Assembly (NCBI GenBank): GCA_964525045.1
Contig: CAZGFD010000004.1
Span: forward strand, 1-64,000
DNA: 64,000 nucleotides
Direction: 5' to 3'
Origin: G020348185 sp964525045
Lineage (GTDB): Bacteria > Nitrospirota > Nitrospiria > Nitrospirales > UBA8639
Shown: piece by piece, positions 1 to 7,345 of the stretch
How positions within the stretch are numbered: the first letter of the stretch is position 1
Layout of the letters: each line of letters starts with the position of its first letter
The notes under the pieces: model-generated
Seen by the model: only the letters and a program-made list of their open reading frames with translations
What the model was told of the DNA's origin: nothing
Database searches by the model: none
Translations under genes and position numbers: made by a program

Positions 1-23
1 CTCCGGAACGGACCGGCGAAGGC

Positions 24-71
24 TGGTGGAGGGCAGGGGAATTGAACCCCCGACCAACGGCTTGGGAAGCC
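24..71 (-). pseudogene. Displaced tRNA- or tmRNA-like 3' end beside attL
   Basis: Read on the minus strand, the sequence runs from a CCC anticodon arm into a T-arm (loop TTCAATT), a 7-base acceptor strand GCCCTCC, discriminator A and an encoded CCA at 24-26. No 5' half is present, so it is a fragment. The acceptor strand does not match the 5' strand GCGGGTG of the intact tRNA at the other end, as a simple displaced 3' end should. The A discriminator and TTCAATT loop are more typical of a tmRNA 3' end. It may have drifted after displacement or derive from a different RNA gene. Confidence 0.6.
44..71. repeat. Left attachment-site core (attL)
   Basis: These 28 bases are identical to 16635-16662, in direct orientation. 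The sequence covers the anticodon arm through the start of the T-arm of a minus-strand tRNA-Gly(CCC). Direct repeats overlapping a tRNA and flanking an integrase-bearing segment are the usual footprint of tyrosine-recombinase integration. Confidence 0.9.
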
Positions 72-472
72 TTCCCATACTGAAACGCAAATCAACTGCA
101 AGTTATTATGCGATACCAAACTCCTTGATTAACAAGGGAAGTCGTTGTTCTTAGTTGTTTTGCGTTCAGAATGATTCTTAGTTGTAACCGTGATAGAACC
201 GTGATGAACGGGCAACGGCCACTCTTCTCCGTGAACCATGAACGGACAGGTTCTTATTGAATGGTTGACGGGACCTGGGGATCCTTGAATATCATAGAGT
301 GGTTCCAAAAAGTAACTGAGTTTGTCATTAATCTTTGATATCAAAGATTTCAGATATCCCACAGCCCCAACCGTGTGGGAGGCAACGGCCCGATTAGCTA
401 TCGGTCTCGGCAGTGGATCCTGACCACTGTGCCTCCCCTTTCTACAATCTCAGGACCCTGCAGGAGGGGACG
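72..472. other. Left-end non-coding region of the element
   Basis: No convincing gene is seen between attL and the first gene. A minus-strand open frame at 129-362 has no Shine-Dalgarno site or recognisable content. The region holds the paired integrase-site-like repeats at 186-204 and otherwise nothing I can name. Confidence 0.5.
186..204 (+). repeat. Paired AACCGTGA repeats, candidate integrase arm sites (left)
   Basis: AACCGTGA occurs at 186-193 and again at 197-204, an 11-bp period (one helical turn). The same octamer pair with the same period and orientation lies at 16547-16565 near the other end. Tyrosine integrases bind short arm-type repeats on both sides of the core; position and spacing fit that role. 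Binding is inferred. Confidence 0.55.
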
Positions 473-1459
473 ATGTCAGAACCCGATTCCGCTGATCGAA
501 AGACTGCCTGGACGCAGGTTCATTTTGAACCAGAAACCCGTCCCAACAAAAATGCGAAGTTTCAAGGAAAGGTTCTTCTCACTGATGAAAACGGCGTGGA
601 AGAATATCATCACCTTGAATTTAAGGTTGATGAGTTACAAACCTTTTTCAAGCTAGCTGCCCTCCCAACCGAGGAGCGACACAAGCTTTTCGATGCCATC
701 GCACTTTGCCCGTACCACAATCCTTGGCTTTTAAAGAAAACGCCGCACGGCGGAAATCGAGCCGGTCTCTTATCCAAACATATTTGGCACACTGCGCGGT
801 GGCTAGCACCCGCTTTATACCCCGAGGCGGAACTCAACGAAAGAGAAAGAACCTTCATCTACAAACAATTACTACGACAGATGAAAAAAAAGGGGGTTTC
901 ACGAACCGACCCTTGGACGGCCGTTTCGTTCTTATGCGAACTCAACTGGAAGAATTTCATGAAAAATGCTCCCGACGACATCCGCATTAGCGATGAAGAT
1001 TGTCAATTCCACCCCTCAAAAGACCCAATTCGGTTTCGTCAGGCGCTCGGGAGCGGGCATGAGATCATAAAAGACTATTTGGACGCGATACGGACCGGTA
1101 AGAAAATCATGAGAAGAACTATTTCGTGGCGTAAGGGCTCTCCTCCCTTGGTAACGGCGGAGGAAATGCGTAAAGCGGGTTGGGCAGTCAAGAAATCATG
1201 TGAGCGTCAAGACAATCAAGAGATTGTTACCTTGAATTGTCGGATCAAAGTTCCCTGTAAACGCGTCAATGGCGTCCTCACCCCCGGATGGCCGATCTTC
1301 ATCTTACCCAAACCGTGGCATGAATATGTTTCCGCTCTCTTGAATGGAAATGAGGCCACGCTCATCCAGCCGCCGGATAGCCCTAGGCTGGTTGACCCTA
1401 TGACAGGACGCCTGACGATCATCCCCTCAGAAATACGGATGAGAGATTTTCGAGACTAA
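473..1459 (+). CDS. Hypothetical protein, first gene of the element
   Basis: Predicted 328-residue soluble protein that I do not recognise. An upstream in-frame ATG exists at 413, but the ATG at 473 has a strong AGGAGGGG Shine-Dalgarno site at 461-468 and is preferred. The protein is rich in charged and aromatic residues, with no signal peptide or membrane segment. The middle has a basic patch (KKIMRR near residue 220). It lies alone before a strong terminator at 1501-1537, so it is probably transcribed separately from the replication genes. Its place at the end of the element opposite the integrase would suit a regulatory or accessory gene, but no function can be assigned. Confidence 0.7.
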   Translation: MSEPDSADRKTAWTQVHFEPETRPNKNAKFQGKVLLTDENGVEEYHHLEFKVDELQTFFKLAALPTEERHKLFDAIALCPYHNPWLLKKTPHGGNRAGLLSKHIWHTARWLAPALYPEAELNERERTFIYKQLLRQMKKKGVSRTDPWTAVSFLCELNWKNFMKNAPDDIRISDEDCQFHPSKDPIRFRQALGSGHEIIKDYLDAIRTGKKIMRRTISWRKGSPPLVTAEEMRKAGWAVKKSCERQDNQEIVTLNCRIKVPCKRVNGVLTPGWPIFILPKPWHEYVSALLNGNEATLIQPPDSPRLVDPMTGRLTIIPSEIRMRDFRD

Positions 1460-1500
1460 CCCTCCCCCTTTCAAGCGCAGTTCCCTCGCTAACAATTTTG

Positions 1501-1540
1501 GTAGGCGCAAGATACAAAAAATTCATCTTGCGCCTACTTT
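1501..1540 (+). terminator. Rho-independent terminator after the first element gene
   Basis: A perfect 13-bp stem (1501-1513 with 1525-1537) with an 11-base A/T-rich loop is followed by a TTTT run. It lies 41 bases after the stop codon of the 473-1459 gene. Confidence 0.85.
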
Positions 1541-1633
1541 TAAAGTTTATTGCTGAATACCTACGTTTATTTTGTTAAATCTCTAACTATGGATAACAAA
1601 ATCAAATGACATCCAAGTATGGAGGACCACAGA

Positions 1634-1915
1634 ATGAACAGCGCCGCACTCAAAACCACTCACTCTGAAGAAACCTTTCTTACCATCTCGGAACTATTGC
1701 AGGCTAAAGACGCCTTCCTCTCCATTCCTGGATTATTGAAGGTGCTGAACAAGGACGATCAGGTGGCCTCACGAGAATTTATTTACCGGATGGCTAAAAG
1801 CGGTACTATTCCGACTTATCGCATTAATCGGAAAATCTTTGTTCGCTTACCTGAAGTCTTGGATGCCTTACGGTCGAATGGTTCCAATGGGCAACCCCAG
1901 GAACATGCCCGATGA
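1634..1915 (+). CDS. Helix-turn-helix protein, excisionase-like
   Basis: Predicted 93-residue DNA-binding protein. The second half reads as a winged helix-turn-helix of the excisionase/MerR type, with an ISELL segment and then REFIYRMAKSG and RINRKIFVRLPEVLDAL (about residues 48-83). Such proteins act as phage recombination directionality factors or as regulators. The ATG at 1634 is chosen over one at 1619 because GGAGG at 1621-1625 is well spaced for it. Its stop codon overlaps the next start in an ATGA, so it is translationally coupled to the primase-like gene. The excisionase role is an inference from fold and context. Confidence 0.75.
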   Translation: MNSAALKTTHSEETFLTISELLQAKDAFLSIPGLLKVLNKDDQVASREFIYRMAKSGTIPTYRINRKIFVRLPEVLDALRSNGSNGQPQEHAR

Positions 1916-2469
1916 ACCCTGAAGCCATTGCAGCTAGGGTTGACGGCTTTCGGTGGACTGGCCCCGGGAAAGGGATCGGGCGTTGTGGCGCCGTTGACCA
2001 TCTTGATGAACACGCTTCGATGAGTGTTCAGGATGCGGGGGACAAAATTCTGTTGCATTGCCTTTCCCGACACTGCTCCATTGACGCCATTTGCGCGGGC
2101 CTCGGCATAGAAGTATCAGATTTGTTTGTAGATTCCCTGGCCAAAGGCACTACATCTCGGAACGACAAGAAAAAACTATCGAAGGCCACGATAGTTTCGC
2201 CTTATCAAACAGGCAGGTTGTTAAGGGAATACGCCCACAAACTCTTAGATATTGCTGATAGGTTTGACCGTCACAGTCGTGAGGTTCTCGAACGGGCACG
2301 GGGTCTCAAGATTGATGATTGGACGGATGAAGAATTGGAGCGGGCGTTGGCTATCGTAGATCGTGCAAATCAAAGACAGCGGCTCGTCTCAGCATTAGAT
2401 GACCTGGCGTATGACCTTAAGACCTGTGCCATGGAAAGGGAACGGAAAGCCTATGCAGTCCGATCTTGA
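1912..2469 (+). CDS. Primase zinc-binding-domain-like protein
   Basis: Predicted 185-residue protein. The N-terminal 75 residues resemble the CHC2-type primase zinc domain used by phage and plasmid primases: an H-x-S-M-S-V segment, then DKILLHCLSRHCSIDAIC with cysteines and histidines in the expected places, then GLGIEVSDLF. The remainder is charged and helical. It overlaps both neighbours: the start shares ATGA with the helix-turn-helix gene, and the end overlaps the DUF3987 gene start by 17 bases. The two products may work together as primase and helicase halves, normally found in one chain. The zinc domain is fairly clear; catalytic primase residues are not visible. Confidence 0.72.
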   Translation: MNPEAIAARVDGFRWTGPGKGIGRCGAVDHLDEHASMSVQDAGDKILLHCLSRHCSIDAICAGLGIEVSDLFVDSLAKGTTSRNDKKKLSKATIVSPYQTGRLLREYAHKLLDIADRFDRHSREVLERARGLKIDDWTDEELERALAIVDRANQRQRLVSALDDLAYDLKTCAMERERKAYAVRS

Positions 2470-4345
2470 AGGACTCGTTGAAGCCGATGCCGCGTGCGTC
2501 AACGGGCGGGCCGCTCTTTGTTTCGGTCCCATCAACCCTCAAATAGTAGAAGCCTTTCGACGCTCTGGCGGCAACCTGAATGGCCAACAGGCGCTCGGGC
2601 TGCCTGGTACTGACTATTGTAGCTACGAATGGTCGGAATCCTCCGACCCCAGTGACGCCCCTCCCTCGAAAGTCCATTTCTGTTTAGATCCCAAAGACCA
2701 TCACCCTTCAATAGACATCGTTACGCAAGAGGACGTTTTCAGCGATCTCGTCAGTGTTCTGCTGAACGGACCGCCGGCCATGGGTGACCTCACAATCTAT
2801 CCGGCCGAGTCCCCCGCCCATGAACAACTAATCCGGGATCTGTCGGCCTGGCGAACGGCCACGCTCGCGACCTGGAACGCCAACGGCCCCCAGATTCTTG
2901 ACCAAGTGGCCACCATTCGTGGGTCCCTCAAGGAAGGTGTCGCGTTGTGGAAGTATAACGGGCCGCTTCATCCTGACCTTTTGGAATTGGCCACCCGAGA
3001 GTTTGCCTGGCTCTATGTGTCTTTTGTTGAAGCGGGGGACCTCCCCTCCGGTGGAGATGGCCCCAATCCCCAGGAAAAGCTTAGTAAGGGAAACTCCTCC
3101 GATCCCTCATGGCCAGAAAAACCTAACGAGATTGCTTTTCGTGGTTTGGCTGGAGAGTTTGTGCGGATGGTGGAGCCGTTTTCGGAAGCTGACCCCACGG
3201 CGCTCCTCATTCAATTGCTCACGGCCTTCGGCTCGGTCATTGGGCGGGGCCCGCATTTCATTGCAGAGCAAACGAAGCATTGTTCCAATCTGTTTGTCGT
3301 CATTGTCGGGCGGACCTCCAAAGCCCGAAAAGGCTCCTCGTGGAGTCAGGTGTTTCAAGTCTTGCACGCCTGTGATCCCATTTGGGCCAAAAACTGTGTT
3401 ATCTCCGGACTTGTGTCCGGAGAAGGCATGATCTGGCAGGTGCGGGACCCGATCTACAAGAAAGAGCGGGTGAAAGACAAAGGGGGGCAGACGAGGACGG
3501 AAGAGGTGTGTGTGGATGATGGCGTGAAGGATAAACGACGGTTGGCCCTTGAAGCGGAATTTGCCAGCCTCCTCCAAGTCATGGGGCGTGAGGGGAATAC
3601 TCTCTCGCCCGTTGTCCGAAAAGCCTGGGAAACGGGGAACCTCGAATCGCTCGCCAAAAATTCTCCCGCAAAAGCCACCGGGGCTCATTATTCGATTGTG
3701 GCGCATATTGTGAAGGATGAGGTTTGTCGAGACCTTAATCGAACCGAACGGGGCAACGGATTCGCCAACCGGTTTCTTTGGGTCTGTGCGACACGAAGTA
3801 AAGCCATTGCTGATGACATCCCCGATGATGCCATTAATTGGGCCCCATTTATTACACGACTAAAGTCCGTCATTGAATCCGCTCGGGGGACAGGTCGAAT
3901 CCGGCGCGATGAAGGCGCTCAAGATATTTGGCGCCGTGTCTACCCTCACCTGTCAGAAGGCGTACCAGGCATGCTGGGGGCTGTCCTCAACCGCGCCGAG
4001 TCCCAAGTGATGCGGTTAGCGTGTCTCTATGCTCTGTTAGATGGAGATTCGGCTATCCGCGCCGATCACCTCCGCGCCGCCTTGGCCCTCTGGGAGTATT
4101 CCGAAGCAAGTGCACGGTTTATTTTTGGGGATACGATGGGGGACCCCGTCGTCGATGAAATCCTCCAAGCCCTTCGCATGCATCCCGATGGGCTGACCCG
4201 AACACAAATTAGTGATCTCTTTGGGCGTCATCGCCACCGTGACCAACTCAGCCGCGCCCTTTCTATTTTATTGGAACACGGCTTGGCGCGGGTAAAAACA
4301 GAAAAGACCGCAGGACGGCCGATAGAGCGTTGGTATGCCTTCTAG
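2453..4345 (+). CDS. DUF3987-family replication protein (primase/helicase-like)
   Basis: Predicted 630-residue protein. An in-frame ATG lies at 2399, but the start at 2453 leaves a shorter overlap with the upstream gene. The central part matches the DUF3987 family found in phage and plasmid replication modules: a conserved lead-in (VEPFSEADPTAL), a P-loop-like GRTSKARKGSS near residue 290, then an LLQVMGREGNTLSPVVRKAW segment and an RTERGNGFANRFLWV segment typical of the family. The last 65 residues look like a winged helix (DGLTRTQISDLFGRH). The Walker A is not canonical GxxxxGK[ST], so ATPase activity is uncertain. Iterons begin six bases after the stop codon, which supports a role in element replication. 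Confidence 0.8.
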   Translation: MQSDLEGLVEADAACVNGRAALCFGPINPQIVEAFRRSGGNLNGQQALGLPGTDYCSYEWSESSDPSDAPPSKVHFCLDPKDHHPSIDIVTQEDVFSDLVSVLLNGPPAMGDLTIYPAESPAHEQLIRDLSAWRTATLATWNANGPQILDQVATIRGSLKEGVALWKYNGPLHPDLLELATREFAWLYVSFVEAGDLPSGGDGPNPQEKLSKGNSSDPSWPEKPNEIAFRGLAGEFVRMVEPFSEADPTALLIQLLTAFGSVIGRGPHFIAEQTKHCSNLFVVIVGRTSKARKGSSWSQVFQVLHACDPIWAKNCVISGLVSGEGMIWQVRDPIYKKERVKDKGGQTRTEEVCVDDGVKDKRRLALEAEFASLLQVMGREGNTLSPVVRKAWETGNLESLAKNSPAKATGAHYSIVAHIVKDEVCRDLNRTERGNGFANRFLWVCATRSKAIADDIPDDAINWAPFITRLKSVIESARGTGRIRRDEGAQDIWRRVYPHLSEGVPGMLGAVLNRAESQVMRLACLYALLDGDSAIRADHLRAALALWEYSEASARFIFGDTMGDPVVDEILQALRMHPDGLTRTQISDLFGRHRHRDQLSRALSILLEHGLARVKTEKTAGRPIERWYAF

Positions 4346-4350
4346 GGGAC

Positions 4351-4377
4351 TTAATTCGCTTAATTCGCTTATTTCGC
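4351..4377 (+). repeat. Iteron set, left half of candidate replication origin
   Basis: Three contiguous 9-bp direct repeats are present: TTAATTCGC, TTAATTCGC and TTATTTCGC. They begin directly after the replication gene. The reverse complement of a closely similar triplet occurs at 4711-4737, with 21 of 22 bases matching between 4356-4377 and 4711-4732 inverted. Iterons beside a replication-initiator gene are the usual layout of plasmid, P4-like and SaPI-like origins. Origin function is inferred. Confidence 0.65.
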
Positions 4378-4491
4378 AACGATGTCTTTCTTAGAACATG
4401 ATCGTCAGAAACAATCAGGAATCATAAGTGTGACTCTTTCCCCACACAGGCTATCATTCAGAAGGCCTTAGCTAAGGAGAGTTAAGCGGTT

Positions 4492-4719
4492 ATGGGAAAA
4501 TATTTGAAGATGGCTGACGAGGCCATGGGGATGAAAGCAGAGAACTGTGGACGGCTGGCGGAGTTTCATTCCCCCCTCTTTGGCCGTTGTTATGGTCGGA
4601 TTGTGGAGATCAAGGCCAATCTCTACCACCTATCGGATCATTCCGTCTTAAAAGTGCCTGTGATGGTACCAGGTTCGTGGATTGTCCGTATCCATGATGA
4701 AGAAGCTACTGCGAAATAA
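4492..4719 (+). CDS. Small hypothetical protein between inverted iterons
   Basis: Predicted 75-residue protein of unknown function with AAGGAG about 14 bases upstream. It begins MGKYLKMADEAMGMKAENCG and ends with a probable beta-strand region (YHLSDHSVLKVPVMVPGSWIVRI). It is enclosed by the two inverted iteron sets, and the right set overlaps its stop codon. A copy-control or origin-binding protein would fit this position, but nothing in the sequence itself shows that. Confidence 0.6.
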   Translation: MGKYLKMADEAMGMKAENCGRLAEFHSPLFGRCYGRIVEIKANLYHLSDHSVLKVPVMVPGSWIVRIHDEEATAK

Positions 4720-4737
4720 GCGATTTAAGCGAAAAAA
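4711..4737 (-). repeat. Iteron set, right (inverted) half of candidate origin
   Basis: Read on the minus strand, these are three contiguous 9-mers TTTTTTCGC, TTAAATCGC and TTATTTCGC, the inverted counterpart of 4351-4377. The array overlaps the end of the 4492-4719 gene. Confidence 0.6.
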
Positions 4738-4761
4738 GGTGAGGGGTCTTCGTTCATTCCT

Positions 4762-4786
4762 CTCACCTAGGAGGTGAGACCTTTTT
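4762..4786 (+). terminator. Probable Rho-independent terminator
   Basis: A 7-bp stem (CTCACCT at 4762-4768 with AGGTGAG at 4772-4778) and 3-base loop are followed by ACCTTTTT. An alternative pairing uses AGGTGAGG at 4737-4744, so two competing hairpins are possible. Confidence 0.6.
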
Positions 4787-4868
4787 AATATTATCCACCC
4801 CTACGCTCACCAAAATGGCAAGTTGATCAGAATATTACTATCAAACTTTTTATCGAAAGGAGAGGCTA

Positions 4869-5447
4869 ATGACCAGTGCCATTGCAAACCAACCTATGAG
4901 CTTAACCGACGTTCGGGAACAACTGACCCAAGCCGAAAGCAAACGCGACGGTTGTCAGAAACGGCTGAATAACCTTCACGCCCAACAGGAAGGAGTCCAA
5001 AAAACCATAGACAGTCTTGAACGACAACGGACCGAACTCGTTGGGGCCATTGCCATCGGAGTTGGGAAGGATGCCGATTTAGTCAAGTTGAGAAAAAGTC
5101 TCAGCGCCGCACGCGATGAACTCGCTGATACCGCCGACTTACTGAAGGCCACAGAGAGGGCTTTAAGCCAAGCAGCACAAGAGGTCGAAGCCGCCAGAGC
5201 GACCCTACGAGCCGCCGAAAAAAAAGCCTGGCGAGCGGTACAGGCCGTCCTCATTGAACGGCACAAAGCGGCGGTCCAAGAAATTGCAAACGAACTGTTT
5301 GTCACCGGGCTCCAATGCCAACCAGGACTAGGAGAGTTGCATTTTTGGTCGGTGTTGAACGCCTTGGAACTCAAAAAACCGAACCCCGAGGAAGTCCAAC
5401 AGATCAAAACCGAGCTTAAAGAAGAATTTCATTTGGCCCAAGTTTAA
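4869..5447 (+). CDS. Coiled-coil protein of unknown function
   Basis: Predicted 192-residue protein with a good Shine-Dalgarno site (AAAGGAG) before the ATG. Residues about 12-135 are a long charged heptad-like helix rich in Gln, Glu, Arg and Ala, so an extended coiled coil is expected. The C-terminal 55 residues are a separate small domain (QEIANELFVTGLQCQPGLGE). There is no signal peptide or membrane segment. It opens a run of small plus-strand genes leading to the terminase. Scaffold, packaging helper and DNA-associated roles are all possible; none is shown. Confidence 0.7.
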   Translation: MTSAIANQPMSLTDVREQLTQAESKRDGCQKRLNNLHAQQEGVQKTIDSLERQRTELVGAIAIGVGKDADLVKLRKSLSAARDELADTADLLKATERALSQAAQEVEAARATLRAAEKKAWRAVQAVLIERHKAAVQEIANELFVTGLQCQPGLGELHFWSVLNALELKKPNPEEVQQIKTELKEEFHLAQV

Positions 5448-5465
5448 ACACGAAAGGAGATGGAC

Positions 5466-5684
5466 ATGGCTGTTGATTTAGCAGAACAAATTTTGACCGA
5501 CCCAGAGCTGGCCCAGATGATCGAGACCGAGGAGAAAGCCCGGCGGGTGTGGCACCACTATCCAAAGCTCCAGCAAGAATTCCGCGAGTTCAACACCTTC
5601 TGGGGTTATTTGATAGGCCTCAAGCAAAATGGAATCAACGTTTGCCGAGGCAACGGAGTTACTCAAAATCGGATGCCAGCATAA
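5466..5684 (+). CDS. Small hypothetical element protein
   Basis: Predicted 72-residue protein that I do not recognise. The ATG at 5466 is 6 bases after an AAAGGAG ribosome site (5453-5459) and is preferred over the ATG at 5460, which is too close. The chain is mainly helical and acidic at the N-terminus (VDLAEQILTDPELAQMIETE). It follows the coiled-coil gene by 18 bases and probably shares its transcript. Confidence 0.55.
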   Translation: MAVDLAEQILTDPELAQMIETEEKARRVWHHYPKLQQEFREFNTFWGYLIGLKQNGINVCRGNGVTQNRMPA

Positions 5685-5762
5685 GCGGAACGGTTCGCGC
5701 GTGGGGGTTGTCTGCGGCAGCCCTCAACCGCGACCACCGGGGCAGGGTTTGGGGCCCTGCAC

Positions 5763-5816
5763 GGCAAGGCACCCGGCGGGGGTACTTCTCGCTCCTCTCC
5801 CCCGATACGCCTTGCC
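5763..5816 (+). other. Long GC-rich inverted repeat between small genes
   Basis: GGCAAGGC (5763-5770) pairs with GCCTTGCC (5809-5816), and an inner GGGGG (5778-5782) can pair with CCCCC (5799-5803). The flanking 5685-5857 stretch is unusually GC-rich for the element and has no convincing gene. There is no U-tract, so it is not an ordinary terminator; it could be a structured leader, processing site or packaging signal. Confidence 0.4.
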
Positions 5817-5857
5817 ACCAAATTACTCACAAACTTTTACTACCAATGGAGGACACC

Positions 5858-6034
5858 ATGAATGCAACCGCTGCGAAGTATTTAAACTGGACTCCCAAGA
5901 CCTATGAAGAGGCGTGGCAAACACTTAAACGGGTAGAGGGGCTAAATACCCAAGCGGCCATGCAGCAAGCCCAAGACCGCTGGCCGGACCTGTTTCAAAC
6001 ATTTTTGGACAACTGTCCCCGCGCGAGAAAGTGA
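5858..6034 (+). CDS. Small hypothetical element protein (58 aa)
   Basis: Predicted 58-residue protein beginning MNATAAKYLNWTPKTYEEAW. It is too short for most gene finders. GGAGG just upstream (5849-5853) supports the ATG at 5858. It is helical and has no recognisable domain. Clear ribosome sites on this and the genes on either side suggest a real, separately translated small gene. Confidence 0.55.
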   Translation: MNATAAKYLNWTPKTYEEAWQTLKRVEGLNTQAAMQQAQDRWPDLFQTFLDNCPRARK

Positions 6035-6097
6035 AGCCGTTACTCGGAGAGCAGCAGTCACAATATTTGAACGTATTTGACGAGAGGAGAAGCAACT

Positions 6098-6646
6098 ATG
6101 GCTACCGCTGTGCTTGAATCCAAACCCAGCCCGACCAGTGACGAGATCCGTCAAGGGATTCGGGCGCTGAAAGTGAAACGTGACACACTCCGCCAACAAA
6201 TAATGGGAGCCCCTCCCAAGAGGGAGGCACCAAGGGAGGATGAACCGCTCATTAAAAAGTTGCTGGGGAAATTCTATCGGTCTGAGCCAGTGTCCCCCGT
6301 GGCGGACCCTAAGAAAAATCGGGTCCAGCTTGAATCGGAACTCGACACGGTCGAGGTGTCTATCGATCGGCTACGGTCCACCTTTCTCCAAACCAAAGAG
6401 GAAGAGCGGGTGGCGAGCATTGCGGCCCTCACGCCGAAGTATCGAGAGGAATTGAAACACCTACTTGAGGCCGTGACCCGGGCCGTCCAAGCCAATGACC
6501 GCCTCACGGATTTGGAATACGCGATGGACCATCAGTTTGCCTATTCACTCTCAAGGCAAACGATCCACGGACTTAGTCTGCGAACGAGTGCAACGCTCAA
6601 AGAGTGGATGGAGCGGGTCAATCAATTTCTTGGGCAAAAAGTCTAA
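6098..6646 (+). CDS. Hypothetical coiled-coil protein
   Basis: Predicted 182-residue protein. The ATG at 6098 has GAGGAG at a good distance; an in-frame ATG at 6077 has none. Two helical regions (about 20-40 and 75-125) with many charged residues are likely coiled coils, joined by a proline-rich linker. The C-terminus is another amphipathic helix (TLKEWMERVNQFLG). No signal or membrane segment. It ends 6 bases before the protease gene. Its function is unknown. Confidence 0.65.
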   Translation: MATAVLESKPSPTSDEIRQGIRALKVKRDTLRQQIMGAPPKREAPREDEPLIKKLLGKFYRSEPVSPVADPKKNRVQLESELDTVEVSIDRLRSTFLQTKEEERVASIAALTPKYREELKHLLEAVTRAVQANDRLTDLEYAMDHQFAYSLSRQTIHGLSLRTSATLKEWMERVNQFLGQKV

Positions 6647-6652
6647 CCGGGT

Positions 6653-7345
6653 ATGACAACATGGGAACAGGATTTGGAGAGGTATGCTCGGAGGGGCGGC
6701 ACCGCTCATGCGGGACATCTTCGAGGGCAATACCTGTATGCCCTTCATCAGCACACCGGTCGCAATGTATTGGCCTATTACTGCGGGATTCGGTGGGACC
6801 CCCACATAGCTACGGTCATCCAGCAAAACCCAGGCTTAGTCCCCCACCTTCAAAGCCCCCACGGTCAGGCGGCGTTAAGCAAAGGGTTATTGGGCATACC
6901 CATCCCAACCATTGAGGGAATAAAACTTTCAGATGTCTGCCAATTGAGGGGAGCCATGGCCGGATTCGACCTGTCCCTTGGTGTGGACCTGCTCATCCAC
7001 ACCTGGGGCGGGCATATGCAGACTGCCCTCCAGATTATGAGCGACCTTCGGAGCAGGTTCGGCCCCAATATCCGGGCCATCGTGCCCGCGCGATCTGCCT
7101 CGGCGGGGACCTTTCTGGCTTGTGCCGCCACGACGATTGTCATGGACCGAGACGCTTCGCTTGGACACATTCCGTCTGACCCTGTATTCGTAAAATCGGC
7201 ATCAACCTACCTGAGCACAGGTATGTTTGCCGCCGCGGGCGAGCGGGAGAAAACGGTGGGGGAATTGCGAGGGCGCTGGCCGATCCCACTCGTCCCCATG
7301 AAACCACCTTATTTTCGTTTGAGGAGTGTGTCCACATGGGGCTAA
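6653..7345 (+). CDS. ClpP/SDH-type serine protease, N-terminal part (frameshifted)
   Basis: Resembles the SDH (serine dehydrogenase proteinase) branch of ClpP/crotonase-fold proteases. Visible hallmarks are DLLIHTWGG (residues 112-120) and the nucleophile region ARSASAGT, with the probable catalytic Ser at residue 150, followed by ATTIVMDRDASLGHI. After about residue 200 the family pattern is lost in this frame. It continues in the -1 frame, where ADPTRPHETTLFSFEE and MGLKIEPL are read before and into the next ORF. The gene is therefore frameshifted somewhere around 7180-7262. Runs of A at 7248-7252 and G at 7258-7262 are likely slip sites. It could be a decayed gene, a sequence error or a programmed -1 shift. 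A protease beside a terminase might have matured capsid proteins. Confidence 0.75.
   Translation: MTTWEQDLERYARRGGTAHAGHLRGQYLYALHQHTGRNVLAYYCGIRWDPHIATVIQQNPGLVPHLQSPHGQAALSKGLLGIPIPTIEGIKLSDVCQLRGAMAGFDLSLGVDLLIHTWGGHMQTALQIMSDLRSRFGPNIRAIVPARSASAGTFLACAATTIVMDRDASLGHIPSDPVFVKSASTYLSTGMFAAAGEREKTVGELRGRWPIPLVPMKPPYFRLRSVSTWG

Noticed and set aside
129..362. Minus-strand open frame of 77 codons near attL
   Set aside because: No ribosome site or recognisable motifs, and it overlaps the paired integrase-site-like repeats.
5549..5857. Long plus-strand frame upstream of the 58-residue gene
   Set aside because: The upstream part overlaps the preceding gene in another frame and runs through the GC-rich structured gap; the ribosome site supports only the ATG at 5858.
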